In this document: positions 1 through 10,884 of the stretch, piece by piece
Layout: every line of letters starts with the position of its first letter
Position numbering within the stretch: position 1 is the first letter of the stretch
NCBI RefSeq assembly: GCF_020184175.1
Contig: NC_065533.1
Location: 57,326,351-57,390,350 of the forward strand
Reading direction: 5' to 3'
DNA length: 64,000 nt
Source: Aphis gossypii
Lineage: Eukaryota; Arthropoda; Insecta; Hemiptera; Aphididae
Program-made: the position numbers and the translations under genes
Notes under the pieces: generated by a model
What the model saw: the letters and a program-made list of their open reading frames with translations, nothing else
Databases searched by the model: none
What the model was told of the DNA's origin: nothing

Positions 1-182
1 GCAAGTTAATGTATTCTATTGATTTATTCTAAAATATGAATTAAATTAAGTAAATTTAGATCATCAACACTACGAAAGAAAAAACCCAATACAATACTTA
101 GGTAACAAGAGTAAAAGCCAAAAGGATTAATAACAAATAGATGAAAAAAATGTATTACAAATAGTCAGTTTTCTAGTTTCAC

Positions 183-2427
183 CTGCAGATTTACTAAAGT
201 TTGGCCAACATTTTTCGATGTATTTATATTTTTTGTTTTTGATAAACTGAAAACTGGTGATGTAATTATATTTCCAAGTTCTTTGATAGCTAAAAAAATA
301 CATTTTTACGTTATTTAATTTCAGTTTGGTTTTATTAATAAACATATAAACTTACTCGAAATGCAATTGTTCATAGTTTCTTCAAAATTATTTTTCAAAT
401 CAATTTCTCTCTTTGATGTCACCTCTGATATATTTATGATATTATTGTTAATATTTTTTAGCTTAGGTAATACAACCCTGAAATAAGTGTTATTCAATTA
501 GTCAAATAGGTATATTGTAAAAATTATTTAACTAAAATACAAAAAAAAAACCTTGAAACATTTAAAATGTCAGATAGATTGTTGTCGTTCAATACCGATT
601 TTGTAATTTCAGTATAATATTTATTTTTGTTTTGTAAATCCTTAAATGTTTGTATATTTTTGTAAGTTTCACCAACTGTGTCTAAAAAACAATTGTCAAC
701 TAAATATTTCAGCTCAAATGCGCGTTTATTTATTTCATTATGTAATCTGAAAAGTGGCAATAAAAAAAATGAAAATATTTAAATAATCTAATATTTATAT
801 TAAATTTTATGTTAAATAGATAGGTATTTGTGTATTACTTTTCTGTTTCTTTATCAATTTCTTCATAAATAGCTGTTTTTTGAATTTTAAAATTTTCAAT
901 TTGCTTTTCTGTTTCTTTTATAGAAATATCAAGATTTTTGTTATTCAATCTGAAAATACATAATAATTATTTTGTATACATAATATACATATTTAATAAA
1001 TACTAAAAATAATTATTTATTAATTATTGTAGGACAACCAAAGACTGCAAACAATTATTCACGGTCTGCCATTTAATGACTAAATTTCAAATGATTTATA
1101 TTAAAATAATATAATAAAGTAGATAAGACGTATAAAGTACCTACAATATGAAATAATATAATAATAAAATTATTTATATTATAATATTATATATTTCTAT
1201 TATTACATTGACATATTCAAGAAAAATATTAAATAACTAAATAAGTAGGTTTCTAAATATTTAAAGTATTTCTATTATATATTTATATATTTCGTATTTT
1301 TTTTTTTTTAGTATAAGTTAATTTCTTAATACATATATATTATTTTATTTATAATTATATAGGTAATATTTATCATACTCCAATTTGAAGTTTTCTAGAA
1401 AAACATTCGAATTTATTTCTTTCGGATACTTTTTAAGAACTTTATAGTTATGAAGTGGATGGGATTCTGAATGACAGAATTGACACAACATAATTGAACA
1501 TTGAATACAGTAAACATCTGCATGCGTCTGAAATAAAAAAAAATATATGTAATAGGTAAGTATCATTTAATTTATTAAAACACATAGACATATTAAAGAT
1601 ATGTGCTGAGCGTAAACTTAAATTTGAGGACAACATTGTTTGAAATAGATAAAATATAACTTTGTAAAATTATAAAAACACATGAATGGTGTGCTTGTGT
1701 GTGTGGGTAAGATAATAAGTAACAAAATCATTTAGATTCATCGATAATTTAAAAACAAAAAATGATTTAAATGTTTTAATCAGTAATAGTATCTAATTAT
1801 CTGAAAAATAATATGGTTTTGTTCTTTTATTTAAATATATTTATACAAATTAATCTTTTAAAAATTATCCACATTTTTTTACTCTGAAAATTAATTTTGA
1901 TTAAAAATCATCAAATATATATATATATATATTATTTATTTTATAAATTTAAAAATATCTTACATTTGTACAAGTAGGACATATAGGGAATTCTTCCACT
2001 ATTGGATAAGTTATCAGCGCATTTGGATTATGATCTTTGTTGATATTTAAATTTGATGATCCAATATGATAGTCAATCAGTTGGTCTTTTGTGACTGTTA
2101 GACATTTGCATTTCACGCCTATATCTTAACAATGTTTTAGAATGCATTCAAATATTGAAATTTTATAAATTTTAATAATATATAGTATCAATAAATCATC
2201 TAAAAATTATATAAATAGGTAGTAATAAAGAAAGTACTTATAGAAAATTAACCTGAATCAAAGTTCTCCTTTGCTATGCAATCTTTACAAATAAAATGCA
2301 AACATTCCAACATTTTTGACTCGCCAGTTAACTCCTTATTACAAATTACACATTTGCCTACAGACCAAATGTCAATTTCTCCATGAACATTATCTATTTT
2401 CATTTCAGAAGTTGATGTTGAAGCCAT
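183..2427 (-). CDS. RING/B-box/coiled-coil protein (TRIM-like or RNF17/Qin-like), 5' part only
   Basis: Seven coding exons on the minus strand: 2253-2427, 1964-2118, 1379-1527, 839-949, 552-746, 356-477, 183-289. All borders are GT/AG and phases join without stops, giving 338 residues before the gene leaves the window. Seen: a RING-type cluster at residues 26-68 (CVIC, then CLHFICKDC, then CKC), a B-box at about 103-140 (CPTC, YCIQC, LCQFC and two His), then Lys/Glu-rich helical sequence from about 145 to 300 that looks coiled-coil. RING plus B-box plus coiled coil is the RBCC/TRIM plan, whose members are usually E3 ubiquitin or SUMO ligases; RNF17/Qin proteins have a similar front followed by Tudor domains. 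The distinguishing C-terminus lies to the left of base 1, so the family is open. The last donor, at 552, is followed by a long T run and is weak. An AG acceptor at 2438-2439, ten bases before the ATG, implies an upstream untranslated exon. Confidence 0.8.
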
Positions 2428-2489
2428 TATATTAAATCTGAAATATTACTTAAAATATTAGGCACATATTACTAAATTATCTATTATAT

Positions 2490-3000
2490 ATATTATTTAA
2501 CTAGTTGACCCCGCGGTGCACTTCGTTGCCCGTTAAAAATGTCAATTCTATAATATGATTCGAATTTTGATTAATTAGTTATTTAATATTCGGTTTAACG
2601 GTGTTTAAATCTTAGACATTTTCATTGACCGCTTTGATTCTCAAAAAACTTGTGAAAGCATCATTTTAATATGCGAATTTTGTAAAATGCTTTCTTATTG
2701 CACATACTAAATTTATGGTACGATTTTACGAATGTACCGTGTAAATTGCAAACATCGATCTATCATTGTTCAGGCTCTACGTTTATCAGTCAGTGAGTTA
2801 CTCAAGTCATAATATTATAGTCATTCTGCTTGCCATTGCTGTGAGACTCTTTTATGATTATGCGAGCAGTATATTGTCATATAGGCAATCCTGCACCCGT
2901 GGTGGATTGCGGACCCCGCGAGATGTGTACGTAAGTTTATAATTTCTAACCATATTAAGTTTCAAAGTTATATTAATTTTTTTTTTTTAATACGGTGGAT
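2490..3000. repeat. Probable decayed dispersed repeat
   Basis: The block opens with GACCCCGCGGTGCACTTCG, GC-rich against its surroundings and reminiscent of ends of old interspersed elements in insect genomes. A related GACCCCGCG word recurs near 2912. No terminal repeats or coding frame were found, so the class and limits are uncertain. Confidence 0.3.
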
Positions 3001-3849
3001 AAAATACAATAATGTGCCATCTCGTGGTTTTTATATTATTGTCTGTTGGTAAAACAATAAAACTTGGTATAACTTCTTATGTTAGTCGTTAGTCTATTGC
3101 TGTGATTTTAAGGTATTATACACAAATGTATTAGAGATAAAATGGCACATAACCTACCTACACTTTGAAATTTTAAAAATTAATGTATTGTTAGTAACAT
3201 TTAAAAACATAATATACAAACAATTTAATTTACTCAATAATGTCTACAAGAGAAAACACTTTTTAATATAATATTTTTATAATGTATTCTATTCAGTCTG
3301 ACTAGTCTTTACTCTTATTTTCATTAATATTTTTTGTTTTTAATTTTTCACACTTAAGTGTTTACTAAAAGCATCTAAGCATTAATTTATTAGTCAGTTT
3401 TATGATAAGTTGGTACCTAAGTGTACTAAATTTACACTATATTCTAATTAGATATACGTAAATTGTGTGCAAAAATCACAGGTACCTAAGGAAAAAAATA
3501 CGGGCTTCAAAAAGATTATATATTAACTGCTGAACTACGCCAGTGATACTGAAATTGAAAAATAAACGATATCGTTTATGATTTATAATTTTTGAAATTA
3601 CAATTTATTTTATACATATTATTCTATGTTATGTTTGATTGTATAAACATATTATAAATTGTATATTTGACTTAGTAATTTAATTCAATTCAATTCTTAA
3701 CAAGTATTTTTATGGTTTTTGATACTGACTTAAAATGTTAACGTATACGTTTCTTATGTACTTTTTTATCTATTTAATTAAAATAAAATATTTAAAAATA
3801 TTATAGTACCTATATATAATATAAAATTTTCCTTGTGCAACCGATGTTT

Positions 3850-4035
3850 ATATTATATACTTAATTTATGATAAATTTACTGACGCAAAAGATGTAGGTA
3901 CCGTTTTAGTTTAAGATGAACCCGCTGACGCAAAAGATTTAGGTTGTCAAGAAAAATTGGTGCAATTGACGGACATGATTTTAATAAATACTTAAATGAC
4001 GCAGTTGACGCAAAAATGTTGAAGAAGGTTAAATT
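3850..4035. repeat. Short imperfect repeat of a TGACGCAAAAG unit
   Basis: The words CTGACGCAAAAGATGTAGGT, CTGACGCAAAAGATTTAGGT and TTGACGCAAAAATG occur about 40 to 90 bases apart. All forward frames contain stops. It reads as an imperfect local duplication; no function is visible. Confidence 0.4.
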
Positions 4036-4276
4036 TTGGATTTTACAATAAGATTAGATAATTTATTAAACATTTACCCATGTAGATATAAATAGATAAA
4101 AAAGTAAATTAGAAAAAGTATTTCTATTAAATTAGGCGTTTTCAATTTGTAATTATTTTTCTATAATTATGTGCTTTAAGAATTTTTTATTTTATTTTTA
4201 CGGACGCCTGCGAGTAGGTTCTAAAATATCTAAATCACCATCTTAATTCCTGGGTATACGTACACAGGCTATGGAT

Positions 4277-4774
4277 CAGTGGCGGCTAGTGTGCTTTGGA
4301 AGTGGTAGGGCGATATAAAATTGCTTATTTATGGAAAGTATCGAACACAAATAATATTGATAATAGGCAATAGTTATTTAATTAAATCCATTCAATATAT
4401 ATTATAAATAGTTATACATAAAAATTAAATAATTCCAATGTATATTTTTGGAAACAAATATCAAATTGAAATAATAATTGATTAAGAGTTACGATCAAAC
4501 AAAGTAAATAATTAACATACGCAAGTTCGGAATCCGTGGATATCGGGCTATTAAAATCATCGCCCCGACGGCAGTATAATTATAGTGTTTCCCCTTCTTA
4601 GTTTTTATATTCCGATCATATTTATGACGAGCGACTTTTAACATCGCCCAAGCTCGCATGCGCTGCTAAGCTCCAATTTAAAATTTAAAATTTGATATTA
4701 AACTTATAAATTAGTAAATGATAATTTCAGAAGGGGGCGATTGTCCCATCCTCCTTATTTACGAGCCGCCACTG
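4277..4774. mobile_element. Non-autonomous hAT-like MITE with CAGTGGCGGCT ends
   Basis: The left end reads CAGTGGCGGCTAGT and the right end is its inverted match (CGAGCCGCCACTG). The outer 8 bases on the two sides, CTATGGAT and CTATAGTT, agree at six of eight places, fitting an aged 8-bp target duplication. The 498-bp interior has no useful reading frame. Ends and duplication length suggest the hAT superfamily; the assignment is an inference. Confidence 0.65.
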
Positions 4775-5309
4775 CTATAGTTAATAGGTACATTCTCAAA
4801 TACACAATAGTACAATACACATATGAGTATTGAGTATGTTCACGGGTAGGTAGTCTATTATGGTGTGAATTTTCATCATAATAAAAAAAAACATGTTAAA
4901 TTTAACTTTATTTATTCAACACTTCAACAGCAAACAGTTTCCTTTTGAATGGTCAATAGTTCCCGATACGCATTATAAATAATAAAATATAGGCATGTAC
5001 CTAATAATAGTCATCAATACCAAACAGTTTAATTAAAATTAATAAGAATGTTAAAAAAAAAGTGGTATACATTAATGAATAACGAGTATGTACAACAAAC
5101 TTTTTACATAGATACCTTTATCTACTTATCATAGGTATACCTACTTAAACTAGTCATTCAATTTTTTAAATTTTTTTTGTTCACTAATTAGATTTTTGTT
5201 AATAGTATTTATATTGATGATATAAATATACAAGGTATATGGTGGAAACATAATTGTTGATTGGTCTTAATGGTCTTATATTTCATATTTGTTAATTTAT
5301 TGTATGTAT

Positions 5310-5900
5310 CAGTTTACCCAGCGCGATGGAAGTGGCGCAAAGCTAAATAAAAAATTAAAAAAAATCGGTCAAATGGGTACCGCTCTGCTGTGTAGCAGGT
5401 CACTATAATTGATTTATTAAATTTGAATCCAATAAGAGGTATCATTGTATACGAAAAACGATTCTGAACGAAGATGATTTATCAGCCTAGGATATAATTT
5501 CCAGTGATTGGTGAAAAAGGTGGTTTATGCTTTAATGGCCTGAATACACCAAAATTTAAGTTCTTTTATAATTATATTGTAAGCAAAATTTATGGAAAAA
5601 TGTTGTATTAAATTTTCAACTCTTAGCTACTTATAAAAAATATTTTATGAATTATACTCATAATTATAAATTAATACTATTTGATATTAATTATGATTAT
5701 TGAATTATATTCATGATTTTGACGAATTTTTATCAATATTTGAACTTTAAATGCTAATAAAAAAGAATTGTGCCTATATGTATTCTTATATTTAGAAAAT
5801 AACTTATGAAAAACTCTGTATTAAATTTTCAAATATTTTGACTCGGCCAAAAAAATTTTATCGATATTTATAAATTAAATGAAATATTTTGAAAATTAAA
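5310..5900. repeat. Interspersed repeat of a type I associate with aphid genomes
   Basis: The segment around 5373-5490 (GGTACCGCTCTGCTGTGTAG, then CGAAAAACGATTCTGAACGA) resembles a block I recall as recurring in aphid intergenic DNA. It continues into AT-rich sequence where a phrase ending GTATTAAATTTTCAA occurs twice (near 5606 and 5818). No terminal inverted repeats or coding potential were seen. Limits are approximate and copy number cannot be judged from one window. Confidence 0.45.
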
Positions 5901-6047
5901 CCATGTAAAAAAAGGCCAATCAAAATAAATAATTTAAATACCTAACTAGTAAAATTAAAAATGTTCAAGTAGGTATCTACGACTTATAATATGACTAAGT
6001 ATTTAACATTACAATTGATCTTATTTGTCGTCATAGATATTTTTAAT

Positions 6048-6190
6048 ATTAAAAAATGCCATTTTACCTCGTTTCCATATTATATCACGTATTTAAAAGA
6101 TTTAATCATTACTAAATTATTTTTTTTTAACTTGTCTTTTTTACATTGAGTTATAAGTTATAGTCCAAGTGTTTTTAGTGTGATAAGCTA
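6048..6190. repeat. Dispersed repeat, copy 1 (partner at 13256-13390)
   Basis: About 140 bases align with 13256-13390 in the same orientation: both carry TTTCCATATTATATCACGT, then AAAGATTTAAT, ATTACTAAATT, a T run, and AGTGTTTTT near the end. Divergence is moderate, with small indels. No open frame. Confidence 0.65.
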
Positions 6191-8022
6191 TACAGAAATA
6201 AATATGACGAATGATTCAATTTTATTATATATGAAAATGCTTTGTTTATGTAGTTATTAATACAAATCTAAAGGCTAATGTATTTCATATTACCTATGCA
6301 TTTAGAGAAGAACGCCAGTACGACACATCCACGTGTGTTGTCTCTATCTTATATACATATACAGCATAGCAAGGCATTTATTGATATTTCATTTTTGAAG
6401 TGAGTTGCTAGTTAAAGTTATGTAAAATATTTAAACTTTAAAGTGCTCATAAATCACTAAAAATTAAAATATCAATAAACGCCTACGATATGTCATAGAT
6501 GTAATATTATTACAATATTACCTTTAAATTTGATAATAGGCAAATCGGTTCTAATATTAAAGCTAACACAGTATACAATTAATTCCGCTGAACGAAAATT
6601 TGTTATGTTGTATGTAAGACGAAGACAACACATTTGGGCGTGGCATTTTCTTAATAATGAATAAAAACTACCACTATCACTTTCGATTTGATATTGAGAA
6701 AATAAACCACGATTGGATGTTGTTGAAAAGGAAAGTGGTCTATTAGCGGTTACTAAGGTTACCTGAAATTCACCACCCGTCCGCTGAAAGTAAAATCTTT
6801 TATTGATTATTATCAGAGTACTGAGTTTTCATTTCCAGCTCAGATTATAAAAACCATACATCAAGTATATAAATTAAACACTACAAATCACTAATGACAA
6901 AACTAAAAAAATTCTTATTTAACTTGATAGTTGTTAATAAATAATAATACATTATTGTCAAAAAATTTCTAGGATTCATTATATTTATATGTTAATTTAC
7001 AAAGTAAAATTTATAATAGGGAAATATCACATGTAATAACTAATAAGGGTTTAAATGTGATATGAAAATACAATAACGGTTTTCCAAAGGTCAATTATAA
7101 CTTTTGTGGATGCATATTTTAATGCATTCGAATAAGAAAAAATGAGATTTTGTTCGATGTGCAGTAGTGAAAAAACCGTAAACCGTAAATGTATTATAGG
7201 TACTTACAAAACATAAAAAGTAAATCAACAGGCAACAGCTACTAATAGGTATAAAGGGTGTGGTTTTAATAATACGGTATTTATAAACATTCATTTTTAG
7301 ATATGGCCATCACTGTAGAAGAATATGTAAGCCGTAAGGTGCTACCTACGATTATATTTCAAATAAATTACCAGCTAGGTATCTATAGTTATACATATTA
7401 TAATTTTTTTAACTAAAAATAAAATATAAAGAAAACCATTGTAGCACGAAACTTATTTTTTATCGATTTACAAACACGATCACACAACTACATATTTTAT
7501 AATTCGACAAGTAGTCATGTACCTAGGTATAGGCTAAACGCTGTTGCGCTACTTATACTATTATCGAAGACCTAATACCTATACGTTCATACCTTGGTAC
7601 ATACAAATTTGTAATGACTTATACAGTATTAATTATTTTCACTGCGCGGCTATCGTAAAATAAAATAAAAAATGATTATACCTGGTTATCCAAACGGGAT
7701 TGGGAATAATGATTTGAGACGAACGACGTAATCGTATCAAACAGCAGTTATATATTGTTCCGTTTGATTCAGGGTCGTTCTCGTCCGCTGAGTGATGATT
7801 AAAATTCTAAACTCTCGTCAACGCGCGTCGCGCATAGACGATATTTAGAATATTATTTATAAATATATTATGTACAATTATAAAACAATAATAACTATAA
7901 TGCCGACATCATTATAATATATAAAAACATAAATTAAAAAAGTTTTTCACTCACTTGTAGCAACAAGCAAAAATACTGAAAATAAAAGTAGTTCAATCAC
8001 GAATCGGGGGAAAAAAACTTAC

Positions 8023-8150
8023 CGAGAGCGATTCTCTCAAAACACACAGGTACAGTGCACACACACACACATACAAAATGTATACGAAATATAACAGAGA
8101 GCGTAAACGTCGTTCGCCCGTACGGCGTACGCCTTGAACGGTACGTGTTG
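8023..8150 (-). promoter_or_regulatory. Candidate untranslated first exon and CpG-rich promoter for the RBCC gene
   Basis: On the minus strand a strong donor (CTCG|GTAAGT, GT at 8021-8022) closes a CpG-rich stretch that includes a CA/TG run at 8057-8070. It is CpG-rich in otherwise CpG-poor, AT-rich surroundings. The first minus-strand coding gene downstream is the RBCC gene, whose ATG exon begins with a splice acceptor at 2438-2439. Joining the two gives an intron of about 5.6 kb. The pairing is inferred; the transcription start was not located and the right edge is approximate. Confidence 0.4.
8057..8070. repeat. CA microsatellite
   Basis: A run of seven CA units inside the CpG-rich block; read on the minus strand it would lie in the candidate untranslated exon. 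Confidence 0.8.
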
Positions 8151-8335
8151 CGCGCGCATTAGATATTCCATGTAATATAATATATTATATATCATTGTAT
8201 GACGCACGGAGGGTCGTTCACGTCAGATCAATAATTTATTACAACGCCACAAAATATTTTCCCTAAATTGTTAAGTAAACGTACCATATCTTTATAATCA
8301 AATTTTACATTTAACAGGACATAGGTAAAATACTG

Positions 8336-8527
8336 CAGTGGCGTACCAAGGTTGGGGGGTAGGAGTATAACCTCCCCTCTATAAGTAAAACATATAATTA
8401 TATAATGATTTCTTTTATGAAATATTACATTTAAAATAGGTGATAATATAATATTACGTAAATAACATTTTATATTTATATATAAACGGTAACGCTTCGC
8501 CATATACGAATTCTGCGTACGCCACTG
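8336..8527. mobile_element. Small MITE with CAGTGGCGTAC inverted ends
   Basis: CAGTGGCGTAC at the left is matched by GTACGCCACTG at the right, bounding 192 bp. The 5' side is G-rich (GGTTGGGGGGTAGG), the rest AT-rich. Flanking octamers match poorly (four of eight), so the target duplication has decayed or the true ends differ. The terminal CAGTGGCG is shared with the element at 4277-4774, suggesting a related hAT-like family. Confidence 0.55.
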
Positions 8528-10880
8528 TTATATTACTATTATAGGGTTTTAAATGATTCTAACTTGAACTTTCAATCTAATATTGAAGTATCCTGCTGTA
8601 AAGAATGAATTAGATTTAATAAGTCCTATTAATATTTCGTCTATGCAATCGTTCGTAAATTTTATAACCATTTATATTTATTTATTTTTATAACTTGCTA
8701 ATGTTGTTATCTGGATCACACGTATAGGTACATAGAATAATTGGAGTCCAATTAAAAAACTACAACTACAGTCACATAAATTTTTCCTTGGGGAAATACC
8801 TTCTGAATTAAACTTTGCTTTTATATGATACTTGGCCAATTTAGTTTTAAAATCCCATGTCTTCAATCCCCAATATGCTCATTTTTTTATTGAACTTTGC
8901 ACTTATATGTAGTTTGCAATATTTTAACTGTACATAATACTGCAGTATTGCACCTAATTTGCAACTTAATTTGTATTAGGAAGGTTCAAATATTTTTTCT
9001 AGGGAGGAGAATAGGGACCTAATTTAGCCTAAACTAGCTGAACATAAATTAGTCCAACCTTTGAGGAGGGGGTTAATAGAATTTACAGTGCCTATTTAAG
9101 ATGTTAACAATTCAAGCATAGATTAAAACCAGTTTTAACGTTTATTTTACTTTATATTGCTATTCAAACAAACATGTGAAAATTTTAAATAGAATATTAT
9201 AAAATACCTATAACAGATAAAAAGTAACTATACTATTAATTTAACTACTAACAATTAACACATTAAAAATGACTAGTTATTCCCTATTTCTTTAAAAATT
9301 AACTGTTTACAATATACATTAATTCTATGATATATAATTGAATACAGGTTTATGAATTTATTATAGGTAAATGTCATCTTCTTTCATTCTTTAATTGACA
9401 CTCATGGTACCTACCTACTTACTAACTACTTTGTATTAATTGTATAACTATATTTATTTCAGATCTTTTATTAAAAATAAATAGTTTAGGTATGTATTAT
9501 GTATTATATTTTAATATTTTAATCTAATATATAATGATGGTAAAGTTTAGTGAAATGTATTCCTCAAACAAAAAAAAAAATATATATAAATACCTATTTT
9601 GGAAAACAATAAATACAGCCGTTACTTTGACTTTAATCAAATATTAATATATTTATGATAAAATATAAATATTAAATATTGAAGATGTTTTTATGTAATA
9701 ACTAATGGCATCTTAAAAATTAAAATACCAATACAATTACATGTGTTTTCACTTTTATTCAAATATTTAATTCCAATTTAATTATGTATAAATCATCAGT
9801 TTTTTAGCATTGAGTTTGGAGCATTTCGAGATCAATGTATTAAATTAATTTAGAAAGGCTTTGGCTGAAGCATAATAATCATGAGTGGGCTAAAAATATG
9901 TTAATTCTATATTAGAAATATAAATATATTGACATAAAATAAATGCTACAGTAATTTTATTATATTGAATTAGGATCTTATTAGTGTTTATTGTGTTTCT
10001 GTTTCAATATTTGTTATATAAAATTTACATTATCATTAAAAATCTATAAAATAATAAAACTAATTTTAAAGTTTAAGGAAATAAGACATCTCAGCTGTCT
10101 TGTCTACGAAAGTCCAAAATAGACCTATCTAATATTAATTCTAGTTTATACTGACTATTCTAATGATTGGATTAACTTCCTGATAATGTATTTTAATTTT
10201 ATTCAAAAACATCTCCTTTTCTTTGAAACTGAATTCTAAAGGTTTCAAAATTAGATTTGAATATTGAGAGTGTTGACATACATAACGTTCAATTAATTTG
10301 TCACCCCTGATATAGCATACAGTGTGTCTAGTACTGAGCACCATTAATGGGTCAAAGAGTCCTTTATTTGGTATTTTCAGATATATTCTATGACCAAACA
10401 TGTTAGAATAGTTTTTTTTATTTTCACTCTCTTTTATTTAAAACAAAATTTATGGATTACATGAAATTATATCATGTTGATACAATTAGCAATTATTTTC
10501 AAGAACAAATTGTTTTAATTCTTAAAATATAAGTTTACTAAACTAAAATGAATAACAACTTATATTGATATTGCATTACAAAATCTTTAAATATTTTTAA
10601 AATAGTTCAGTAACAATTAGAACATTTTAGAAACTTTTTATTATTATACATCATTAAGATACAATTTTAATACATTTAACACTATGCACTACATTAATGT
10701 ACTAATACTGATAAATAAACAAATGTGAACATCAGATAATACATATTATATTTTAAATTATTAATTACCTACTTATCAAATTTTAATAGCATATTATTTT
10801 AAAGCAGCACAACCTATTAAAAACACTACAGAGAATTTAAAATTTCTAAAATCAAATATATTATAACATTATGATCGCAA
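8528..10880. other. AT-rich intergenic stretch with one unassigned short frame
   Basis: No exon set could be assembled. A minus-strand frame of 86 codons at 10141-10401 is described separately. A G-rich patch at about 9000-9075 (GGGAGGAGAATAGGGACC) looks like a TE fragment without clear ends. Confidence 0.35.
10141..10401 (-). other. Unassigned 86-codon open frame
   Basis: The frame starts at ATG (MFGHRIYLKIPNKG) and ends in TAG. Its composition is more protein-like than most short frames here (Gly, Pro, Cys, His and Trp-free hydrophobic stretches, e.g. HTVCYIRGDKLIERY), but I recognise no domain and see no clear splice partners. It could be a small gene, one exon of a gene, or a TE or retrocopy remnant. 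Confidence 0.25.
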
Positions 10881-10884
10881 ACAT

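Larger units (their letters stand above)
2438..8020. other. AT-rich non-coding stretch, probably the first intron of the RBCC gene
   Basis: Apart from the repeats listed separately (about 2.5-3.0, 3.9, 4.3-4.8, 5.3-5.9 and 6.05 kb) I see no exon-like sequence here. Short frames, such as one at 7091-7294 on the minus strand, show no family resemblance and have the composition of their surroundings. Confidence 0.4.
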
